Of a stretch of DNA of 64,000 nucleotides, positions 11,984-23,420 are shown piece by piece. The stretch comes from Ancistrus triradiatus (Eukaryota; Chordata; Actinopteri; Siluriformes; Loricariidae), in assembly GCA_025084515.1 (NCBI GenBank), contig JAJAGP010001487.1:62001-126000 (forward strand), read 5' to 3'. Each line of letters starts with the position of its first letter. The first letter of the stretch is position 1. The translations under genes were made by a program, and so were the position numbers. The notes beneath the pieces were generated by a model, which had not been told where the DNA came from, did not search any database, and was given only the letters and a program-made list of their open reading frames with translations.

Positions 11984-14165
11984 TAGATTACTTATATATT
12001 ATGTAGTATACAGTGTATATACTGACTCCTCTCCCGTTTTATTACACGTTTGCGCGTTTATGTCTTTCCGCAACCCTATCCATATATCTATTATATAAAA
12101 ATCATGACAGAGTTTTATTTCCAATTATAATTCTTAATTTATTGGGATGGTCGTTCAACCGCGTGCCAAAGTTTTAGGCCACCATTAGATTAGATATCCC
12201 ATTGTTTTAGCAATGATCGAATGACCATATATAAATATTTTTCAGTCTCTTTATTAGGATACAACTAGAAAATACATGAAATTTGTATGCAGTATTTAAA
12301 AAAAAAAAAAAACTAAGTATTTTTAGTGTGACCTCCCCTTACACTTGAGCAACAGCAGCATCGGGGAGCTTCATCAGGATGCCAAGTTGTTCTACAGTCT
12401 GAAGAAGTTGATCAGGAATGGTCTTTTTGGAAGGGTAGCAGCCCAGAAACCACTTTTTTGGAAGGGGAGGTGGAGCTCACAAAGATTGGAATAAAGATAA
12501 GTGGAAAAGAGGAAATCTAATGGTGGCCTAAGACTTTTGCACAGTATTGTATGTAATATGGAGAGTGTTATCCATGTTACTCCTCATCTCTTTCCCTCTA
12601 CAGATGGATCGGCCGGTGTCTAAGGTGTCACTGGCATGGCTGTCGGGCCGAATCCTGCGTGTGTGTGCGTGGTGGTGTTTGGCCGAGCTCATGATCCACC
12701 TCATGTACATGCACACAATCCAAAACAACGAGAGCTACCTCGGCATGCTTCCACCCTGGGCACTGGGTGAGTTTGGCGCCCATATGGCGCCAATTGACAG
12801 ATGTCTGTTTTGAGCTTTCCGACCAATCACAGGCAGTCCGAGCACCTTCAGTGTGTTCAATTCAATGGGAACAAAATCCAGCAAAACTAATGCAGATACA
12901 TCCTGTGAGTTAACTACTGATGGTGAAACACTTTTGTTTCAGATGCTGTTTATGAGGAGTTTTCCTGATCGATCACTATAACCGATGGCTAATCTGTAAT
13001 AAATGAAACTGAGTGCGCGAAGCCGGCGGTGAGAAGCTGTATCATGTTTCCATGATTTCTCGCTCTCTCGCCGATATCCAGCCGCTTTAATGCACTGAGA
13101 GAAATCAGGAGCTCTCACACCGCTCTTGCTTATGGAGAAGTATCGCGTTGACACGTAGTGCGTCTGAGAATTGTTGGCTTGTGTGTCGGACACCTGCTTA
13201 CCCCGAGCCCCATTACTCAAAGTATGGAGGTTGATCTGCAGGCAGGTACTGGATGTTATTAATAATAGTAATGATTTGTCGAAGCACATAAAAGACTAAC
13301 CTTAATTGGAGGCTCCAAAGCCTTGTAACGCTTTTTTACAGTATATACCAGGGGTAAAAACGTTTCGTCCCCTGCAATTAATGTTAATTACTACTAAACA
13401 AAGGCTTAAATTTATTAAATAAAAATGGCTTCACCATATATTTCTGACAATAACAATTCAAAATGTGTGCTTTCCTTCCTTGTATAAAATGTCAACAAAA
13501 ATTATGTAGTCTGCTGTAAGTAAAAGAAACTACTGTATAAGGTGTTTTTAAATGCGTATGGCAGCCCCCTCTAGTGTTCAAAAACTGCCATTGCATCAAG
13601 CACGTTGTGGCATTTTTTGCATCGGTACGCCCCTAATAAACACAGCGCAGATAGAAAGTCGAGAGAGCGTCTTGAAACAGCCACTTTTGTCTTGCACCTC
13701 GAATTCAAAAACCCATTCAAATATATATTGTTTCCTTTCTACATTTTGCTATCAAGAAACAAAGAAAGCAACAATTCTGAGAACGTATCAAAGGCGAAAA
13801 ACTAGTGCAACCGGCTCAGAAAAGCAGTCGGTCTTTGTGGAAGGCTCGTGAGATTATTGCCACACGCACAGAGCAACCACGTTTGAATAATGCCTCACAT
13901 AAGGTGATCCACTGCAAATGTTTTACGTAGCCAAGCGGCAAGAGTAAAAACTGTCTTTTATGCGGGAGTGCAAAAAACTCAACCGGTGTCGGTTAAGAAA
14001 CAAGAAGTGCACTCGCCTTCTGAAATGCCGGCTTAGTAACTACGTTGCGCTGTCACGTAAAAGGCCCTCCCTTTGTAGATGTTTGTTAGAGAGAGAGTGA
14101 AGTAAGGAGTGGCTGAGCGAATAAACGCGCTGTTTGACCAAAGAAGGTTTTTGGCAGCAGCTCAT

Positions 14166-14201
<36 letters not shown>

Positions 14202-15590
14202 CGCGCGCGCGCCGTAGGTGGCTTGGCTCTTGCTCTGGTGCAGTTTTTCTACGTGAAGTATCTGGTGTTGTTTGGCGTATCCACCCTGCTGGTGAAGCTG
14301 GACGGCCTCGAACCCCCTTCGGTACCGCGCTGCGTCAGCGTCATGTACAGCTTCCAAGGGATGTGGAGGTACAACACACACACACACACACACAAGACAT
14401 AAACAAGCTCTCTCTCTCTCTCTCTGCAGTTTTGTCCCTAGTATGAGCCATTATTGGTTAAACGTCGCAAAATATTGGTGTTTTTTCTCAAATACGCCCT
14501 GGTCGGCCCTGCTGTTCAGAATTAAACCAAGCCCTGTAACATTCAACTGACTTCTCAGGTGGAATTCAGTCTGGTTAAAGCCGTTAAACCTTAACGCAAC
14601 CGCTCGCAGTACCTCTGAAGACCAGTAGGAGGCAGAGCCGCTCCACATTCCCTGCTTTCTCGTCGCGGCCGCGCGCTTTCTCCCTCTCTCTCTTCGGCGC
14701 ACGTAGATAAACAAGTCCGCTGCGTCTAAAATTCATGCTTGTATCTTGCCTATTTTATATCTCCCAGCACCTAAACAGCTTTGTTGCCACGGCGCTCAGT
14801 CTTTCTGAGTTCCCGGTGTCGGCTCGGTTCTCCCAGGAGACGCAGCGTGCTGGAACATGCTCGCTTCCTCCAGCCTAAATGAGTTTGTCACAATTCAGCA
14901 TGAGCTGTCAGAGGCCTTTCTGTAACGACGTTCTGGAGCTTTCTACAGTCGCGATGGGGGGAAAAAAGCATTTCTCTGGCATACTCACCAGTGTGTTTGA
15001 GGGATTTGGAGGAATTATGGAGGTGAAGCTTTAAATGTTGTGGCATTGACATCATTTTATAAAGTTTTCCGTGTTTGGGGTGTACAGAAAGGAAGGATTC
15101 CAGAATGTTCTAGGGAGGAAGAAGTTGCTGGGATTGAGGCGATTTATAAGCTAACGTTTAAAGCTTGTTTTATGGACGATAACACGTTGTTTTGAAAATA
15201 ATAACACGTGTATATTAATTCAGTCCTTCAAAAATAAAGCTGACGGACGGTGTAAAGTTTGTAATCGGAGCCTGTTCTAATTTCTGCGTTAAAATCAGGC
15301 CGACCAATCAGAGCTCGGTTGTCAGGCAGAACGGCTCAGTGGTGTGTCCCTCCTCGGATCCTTGGAAGTAGTGGCTGCACTTTATGAACCAGTTTTCTGG
15401 AAATCCATTTGTTCTTTCCTTCTGGACGTTTCTCCCACATCCAACATCTCGACTATGAGAACAGACTGTTCATTTACCACCTAATATATCTCGGAGATTA
15501 ATGTGTGCTGTTTAAACAAGATAATTAACGTTATATTATTCGGTCTCTAAGTGGTTATGATGTTTTGGCATATTGTTGTACAGCATATTG

Positions 15591-15633
<43 letters not shown>

Positions 15634-15761
15634 TTTGCTAAACCCAGACCATTCTGTCAATGACTAAGCAGATGGACAGCAACTGGCTAATGTGAAGACA
15701 TTCTTCATTTAGCCTCGCACAATCTGCTCAGTCTGGCCCGTGTGTGTTTCTGTTTGAGAAA

Positions 15762-15812
<51 letters not shown>

Positions 15813-18800
15813 CCAGAATTAGAAATGCATGCTCATATGGAGAAACAATAGAAATGATCAGTTTACACATCGCATCAAAACAGCACATTGTCCATACAAA
15901 GTGGTCCTGAATCTTCTCTGGTGTTACATTAACACCCCCTTCTGCTCTATGACACAACCCTTGGCACATTGTGTGTCATTATTATTATTATTATTATTAA
16001 ACTCGGGCCGTAAAGTACACCTCCGCACATGCTGTACATCCTCAGGTCTATATTTATAGAATCAGACCGCAGAGATGTCCTCGGTTCAGACACTCCAGAA
16101 AACAGCAAACTGCTCCAGAGAACCCCGGTCTCGTTCCCCTGACCAGCCTCCGCCGTGGGGCTCGAACGCAGGTCCTGGCAGTGGCGGACTGGCATATTAG
16201 ACAGCTGAAGACTAAGGGTGTAACAATGGTAGCTGGGACTTGACAGCCTTTCAGGCAACAGTTCAGACCTTTTGACAGTCACTGCGGTGCAGGGTTATGT
16301 CTTACACCACCTTAACACCCAAACTTTGTAATGGTTCATTAAGATTTGTGTTTTCAGTGTGGTTGAGATGCTGCATTATTAACTAGTAGTTCGTTATGCA
16401 CCAGTAGCTATAGTGTTAATGTTAAGCAAAGCTCATTCTCAGCCAGGTGCTGATGCTTGGGTGTCGCTCTGAATGTAAAACAGGTGCCGAGGTACAGGTT
16501 CTCCTTTATTCATCCTAATTTATGATGAAGCTGATTCAGCAAAGGTGTGAGATTTAAAGGTTAAAGTGGCAATTCACACCGGAGGCTGGATGCATTGCAA
16601 GATGTTTTTTTTTTTTTTGGGAGAGAACGTGAAATTTGAGGGGCACCCATCCATCTTTTCAGTTGCTTGGCGCTTGACAGGAATTCAATAGCTTTTCCTG
16701 ACCCTGCGTTATAGAGGAGGGAGACCAGGGATTAAGAGCGAGAATGTGGAAACACGAAGAGAACGTCAAGGGTCGTGACCTGACCTGAAGATTTGGTTCA
16801 CGTGGGACTGGTTATTAGTTATGGGACGGAGAGAGATGATGCTGTAATGATAAAGCAGGAGGGCAGTGGTGGTGCAGTGGATAAGGTTCTGGACTTTTGA
16901 CCAGAAGGTTGAGGGTTGACGTCCTCAAAGTGGATTTTACCTTGCTCTGTAACAGCAGAAGGTTTTAAATGACATCATTTGGAATTCAGTCACACTTTAA
17001 AAGGCTCATAATCCTGTCAGAGCACTTTGCCTGAAAAAGCAAATGTTTGCAATAAAAGCTGAAGGCTAATGGGTACCAGCCAGCGTTATGAGTCACGCTA
17101 GCCTCACGCTATAGTGGAAGTTATTTGTTTACTGAATTTGCATTTTGGATGAATTCGTCCGAGTGCATAAAACACTTTTCCTGAGTGGATTCCAGTGAGT
17201 TCATTCTAATTAACAAGCCCTCATTACTGGATCTAGGCGAGCAGGAGAGGGAAATGCACTACACTGTTTGACGCGATGGCTACTTGTCCTGCTGTTACTG
17301 TCTCAGGTGACCAGTAATCCCAAATTCTACATGCACTGCCAGTCAGAAACAAAGTTCTCATGAGGGACGCCTTAAAGTTACCCTACTCGTCTGTTGTTGC
17401 ATTATATGTACTTGGCACATTATGTTACTTACATGATTCAACATTATAGTGTTATATTACAGTCTTGCACTGTATTATGTTACACAGCACTACGTATAGC
17501 TTGCGTTATGCTTCAAAACATTTTATTAGATTACGTAAATGTTACGTACTCAGTGTTGCATTGTGCACCTAATGTTACGTAGCATACCTAGTGTTACATG
17601 TTATGTAATATGTTAAATAGGTTGCTTAATGTTATGTTAGTTAAGTAATGTAACATTAGGTAACGCATGTTACATTAGTTCAGTAATGTTACATATGTTA
17701 CCTATGGAGTCTATGTAACTAAGTATGCTATGCAAAATTAGTTAAGCAATGTAACATCAGGTAACGTGTAACATAATATATGTAACATTAGTTAAGTAAT
17801 GTTACACACTACCTAATGTTACACAGGTTACCTAATGTTACATTGCTTTACTAATTTTGCATAGCATACTTAGTTACATAGGTTCCCTAGGTAACATATG
17901 TAACATTAGTTAAGTAACCTAGGGAACCTATGTAACTAAATATGCTATGCAAAATTAGTAAAGCAATGTAACATTAGGTAACCTGTGTAACATTAGGTAA
18001 CGTGTAACATTACTTAACTAATGTTACATATGTTACCTAGGGAACCTATGTAACTAAGTATGCTATGCAAAATTAGTTCAGCAATGTAACATTAGGTAAT
18101 ACAGGTAACGTTAGTTAAGCAATGTAACATTAGGTAAGATATGTAACGTTAGTTAAGCAATGTAACATTAAATAAGATATGTAACATTAGTTAAGCACTG
18201 TAACATTAGGTAACCCAAGTACCCAATGTAATATTAAGTAGCATATGTGACGTTAGGTAACATATGTAACAAATGTTACATTGGTTACTTAGGTTACCTA
18301 ATGTTACAGTGCTTAATTAATGTTACTTAGGTTACCTAATGGTTAGGTTACCTGCATTATGCTGCATTTCAAGAGTTGACGTTTCGTTACACAGAATTCG
18401 ATTGCATTACGTTACAGTAGTACGTTATGTACTTTTAGCAAATAGGATCTAGAACAGTGTGACCTTGCTGGATGTTGTGATATTATGTAATGAATATAAA
18501 AGCATTGAGACTGATGGTCGTGTTAATTGCTGATGGCGTGTGCTCGAACAAACATACCTTCCATTCCACCCACTCCAGTCAGCACCGTAGCTGTGATGGA
18601 GCGATTCTGTCCTGTGTAATGATCGTTTTTGGAACACGAAGCTTCTGTTAAACGAGACGTAATTGATCTTGGTGGATCTCCGTTGTGTATGTAAGGTGTA
18701 AAACTGAAGGTGTTTTCTCTTTCTTTTCTTTCAGGCACTTTGACGTGGGGCTTTACAGATGGCTCATCAGGTAAGAGTCCTCTCGTTCCTCTTTGTCTTC

Positions 18801-21800
18801 ATTTAGTCTTAGGTAATCAGATAAGAAAATGTAGCGGTCTACATGTGATCATACAGGGACGAGAATCTCAGAATCATTAGCGTCGTTGGCATCCGGTGCA
18901 CGTGCGTTTCTGCAGAGATGATAAATCACCTAAAAGACGAAACCGGACAGGGGTGCGCTGCTGGCTGGAGGAGTTTCGTATTCTTCGTGTTCTCCGTCAT
19001 GTCATTATTCTCCTTAGCTACATATGCTAAATCAATAGCAGAAGCACTTGGCCGGCTAACAAAGGCCTGCGTTTCCTGACACCCTACATTCATATTCTAA
19101 TGGGCCCTTGTGCCCTCTGGAGTGGTGTTCGTTGCATATTCAGTGGACGGGAACGTCGAGCCGGCTTCCTCCTCCTGACCAAGCGATGATTGATAACTGC
19201 TTGCATCTGCATGTGTATAGCCAGACGCGTCCGCCGAATTACTGGAGTCTCGCCAGCATGTGTGAACATGTGCGCCAGCAACAAAGCTGCGATGGTCATT
19301 TCCGTCCACCTGGTTTATCCCAAATATTCGATTTGCACATAAATAGACGCAGAAATTGAGCAAATATTGTGAATCGCTTCCATCTACGGTGAAACAATGG
19401 GTGCAGACATGAAACGTGCCCAACTTTGTACGTGCCCAGCGCTGTAACTGGCGGCTTGTGATGTCATTTCATGACATTATATATTTATATATGCGCATTA
19501 TGTACATATGAGTGTTTAGTTGTGCACAATGGCCAGAGCTTTTACCTAGTGTCATTTCCTAGGTTGCAAATGTATTTTTAGATCCACAATGGCTGTCATG
19601 TCATCAGTTTCTTGGCTCCAGCTCTGTCTTGCCGGAGTATTGACAACTGCGACAGATTTTCGCTCATAGAAGTCTGGCATTTAATCAGGCCTGCGGTTTG
19701 ATGGGCATGTGGTGTGATTACAGAACCGTGCCATGGACTAGCGCCCTGTCCATGCGAGACCCAGCATGACTTGGGCAGGGGTCAAAAGGGATGCTTTCCT
19801 TTTTTTGCTTTGAACCTTGTGCTGGGCTTTCAATAGGAAGGTGCAGTTTGAGAAGCCTTATATGGACTGCTGTCCTGACCGGGGTGTACCTCTGTCTGCA
19901 CCCAGTGGATTCTGGGACGGACTCCAGAATCAGACCAGGAAAAGCACGCGAAGATCAGACTTCTTTGATATTAAGGCATTTTGGACCATCTTGGAGTTTC
20001 TTTCCTGGCCATGGGTCATTTCAATTGAATGTGATGTTCGTATAAAACCATTCTATTTTATCTTGTTGCATCATCCTGTGTCTGTGCACTTCAGGCTGAC
20101 CATCCTAACATTTCCTAATAAGATTTAGAATATCCTCAGTGATTGAGATTGAAATCCCAGATTCTGACGGTTCCAAAACCCTGGTTTGTCCTCCCTCTGC
20201 TTTTTAGTAGTCGGGGACAAAATGGGATGCTGCTTAATTGAGCTAAAACCCGCAGCTACTCCAGTCCTCTACTCGTCTTCACCTCCGTGATTTAAGAGCA
20301 TCGATGGGCTCTTTCTCTCGAACGATCAGAACGTGTGTTGATTGTGGAGGTTCAATGCCGAGCTCATCTGCATAACAGAAGTGCGTGTGTGTGCGCCGCC
20401 ACGGGCCGAAGTGCCATCAGAGTTCTCTTAATGTGCTTTTAAACGCGCGGTAATTGTGCGACACAGCCAGAAGTGTGGAGGTGTGCAAGAGGTGCCTGAC
20501 TCACAGGCGCTCTTAAAAAAAAAAAAAAAAAAAAATCTTTTCACGCTTGAATGAATGCACTTTAACAAATCCGAACGGCTCGCTCTCATAATGGCTACAG
20601 CGCTGGTCGGATTTAACGTATTTACCATGACGCAAACTAAAGATCATGCTCAGGTTCCCATAAAGATGGATATCAGTCATTAACTGTGTCATTTGGCCCC
20701 AGTTAGAGAGTTAGAGCAAAAGTAGGCACCCATACAAGGACGATATTTAATGTAAAGTGCTGTGCAAAAGTCTTAGGCCATTGTTGGATTAGATGCATCA
20801 TTGTTTTGGCATCATTGTTTTGACTATGTGTAATTATTTCTGTGTCTCTATTAGAATACAACAATCTGTCAATCCCAGTAAAGGAGGTGTGGCCTCTTGC
20901 CTGTCAGTCCCACTAATGGAGGTGTGGCCTCTTTACCGGTCAGTCCCATAAAGGTGGTGTGACCTATTTACCTACAATCCCAGTGAAGGTGTGGCCTCTA
21001 CCTGTCAGTCCTGTAAAGGAGGTGTTGCCTCTTGCCAGTCAGTCCCATAAAGGAGGTGTGGCTTCTTTATCTGTCAATCCCAGTAAAGGAGGTGTGGCCT
21101 CTACCTGTCAGTCCCATAAAGTAGGTGTGGCCTCTAACCTGTCAATCCCACTATTGGAGCTGTGGTCTCTTTATCTGTCAGTTCCATAAAGGAGGTGTGA
21201 CTTCTTTACTACAATCCCAGTGAAGGAGGTGTGGCCTCTACCTGTCACTCCCACAAAAGGAGGTGTGGCCTCTCTACCTGTCAATTTCACTAAAGGTGTT
21301 ATGATCTCTTTACTTGGCAGTCCCATAAAGGTGTGACCTCTTTACCTAACAATCCCATAAAGGAGGTGTGGCCTCTACCTGTCAATTCCACTAAAGGTGT
21401 GACCTCTTTACCTGGCAGTTCCAGTAAAGGTGGTGTGTCCTCTTTACCTGTCAATCCTAGTGAAGGAGGTGTGGCCTCTACATGTCAGTCCCATAAAGGA
21501 GGTGTGGCCTCTCTACCTGTCAATTCCACTAAAGGTGTGACCTCTTTACCTGGCAGTCCCATAAAGGAGGTGTGGCCTCTTTACCTGTCAATCCCAGTGA
21601 AGGAGGTGGGGCCCTCTACCTGTCATTCCCATAATGGTGTGGCCTCTTTACCAGCCAATCCCACTAAACTAGGTGTGGCCTCTTCACCTGTCAATCCCAC
21701 TAAAGGAGACTATAAGAGGATTTTTTTTCATTCAGTTATTTAAGATATAGTAAAGACGGTGGAGCATTTTGTTTACAATTTTAAACCCCTGTAATTCTTT

Positions 21801-23375
21801 TATCAAATGTAAATCTAGTAATCATGAAAAAAAACTTGAATCATGAGCGGAGCGTATCTAGTAATGATCCTCTTTGATTTGATTCACGAGTCAAACGATT
21901 CTGTTTATTAGTTTGAACACATAGCTGTTAGTCCAAACAGCATTTGAAATTAAATCCCTGTGACACGGCGGATAGATGTGTGTTTGGATCCCGCCGTCTC
22001 CCATCCTAATCTTGACAAACACACCTGACTGGTCGGATCTCCCACAATCCCTGTGGCCTCATTAAAACCGATCGGTGTTCTCTCAGCCCTGAAACAAGGC
22101 ACAGGGAGAGAGAGAGCGTGTGATGGACAGACTGATAGACAAAGTGAGTGAGGGAAGGAATTGGAGATCATTGTTTAGGCGTGTGATGTCTCTCTGATGG
22201 CCCCTGAAGGAGAGACAGACAAGTTAATAGCACGCATCCTTCTTACGCACACACGCACAAAACGCCATTCGTTTGACTGATATCCATACACACACATCAT
22301 TTATATGGATGAGGATGTTCTAACTCGATCTCGCATTGTAATAGACACAGGGAAACAGAGACATTAAGGATGTAACAACAGTACGATACATTTTTCCACA
22401 CACACCACTGTATTAGGGACTTGATTAGAAAATGTTTGCACGTGCACTTATCTAGCAGGCAACATCATTTTGTTTAGAAACGGATACCAATGAAGAGCTA
22501 ACAGTGCACACCTACTGATACACACCAGTAAGTGAGGTGTCGAACAATGCAGCCATTGTGTTCATTTTGTTCAAAAACACACTACACTTACTTCCATACA
22601 TTTAAACATCCATCCGATCCACGTCTGTTTGCTTTAATGGCCAAAGTCTTATTTATTTCGTTATTTTTATTTCCTACTATGTCTTGTGTACATCTAATGC
22701 ACGTCTGAATGACAAACTAGTACGAGCGAGCCCTTGCGACACCTGCTGACTGAAAAGAGAATTGCAGTCTTGAAATGCAGAAAGAAACACAGTAACATTC
22801 TACATTTTTGTCGTTTCTGATGAGTGTCAAGTTTTTAAAAGATGCAGAGATAAGAATTAATGTATTGTACAGTACTAAATGTTTTCATATTCATCATTTA
22901 TTCAGTTTGTTAGTCTGATTTATTAGTCTACATGTATTTTATATTAATTATTATAATTTCTTTAAATGTTTTCTCTGTTCATTTTTATTTAAACTATGGC
23001 TATAGACTTAATTAGGTAACTTAGTTTAATTCTTACATATAACATCTAGGCCACCCAAGGAGGTCGGGTCTCTTTTTGAGTCTTGGTCCTTCCAAGGTTT
23101 CTTACTTATAAGGTTTAGGGACTTTTTCCTTGCCACCGTCACCCTAGGCTTGCTCAGTTTGGGCTTTGGGTCTAGATAATATAAGATAAGAGAGAATTGT
23201 AAAGCTGCTTTGAATCAATGCTCCATTGTCAAAAGCGCTATAGAAAGAAATCTGACTTTGACTTTATTTAAAATAAAACACTATGTGCAAAGTGTCTAAA
23301 CTACTGCGAGACTGTGGTTATGTGTGTATGTGTATGTGTGTGTATGTGTGTGTATGTGTGTGTATGTGTGTATGT

Positions 23376-23420
<45 letters not shown>

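Larger units (their letters stand above)
9511..12603 (+). other. hhat intron 5, transposon-filled
   Basis: About 3.1 kb holding a Tc1-like element (9848-11130), hAT-type terminal motifs (about 11149 and 11925), G10 and G11 runs (about 11470-11507), an (AT)n tract and a Tc1-derived MITE (12163-12551). No extra exon was recognised. Confidence 0.65.
14369..18734 (+). other. hhat intron 7
   Basis: About 4.4 kb. It opens with a CA repeat directly after the donor, then a (CT)n-CAG pyrimidine tract (14407-14429). Further in are (TG)n (15592-15631) facing (CA)n (15765-15811), an (ATT)n tract (about 15975-16000), a T12 run (about 16605), a SINE head (16862-16930), and the TGTAAC palindromic array. 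No exon was recognised. Confidence 0.6.

Noticed and set aside
20959..21743. Plus-strand frames with SLPVNPTKGGVA-type repeats as a repeat protein
   Set aside because: Translation of the 37-bp minisatellite with unit-length variation; no flanking coding signals.
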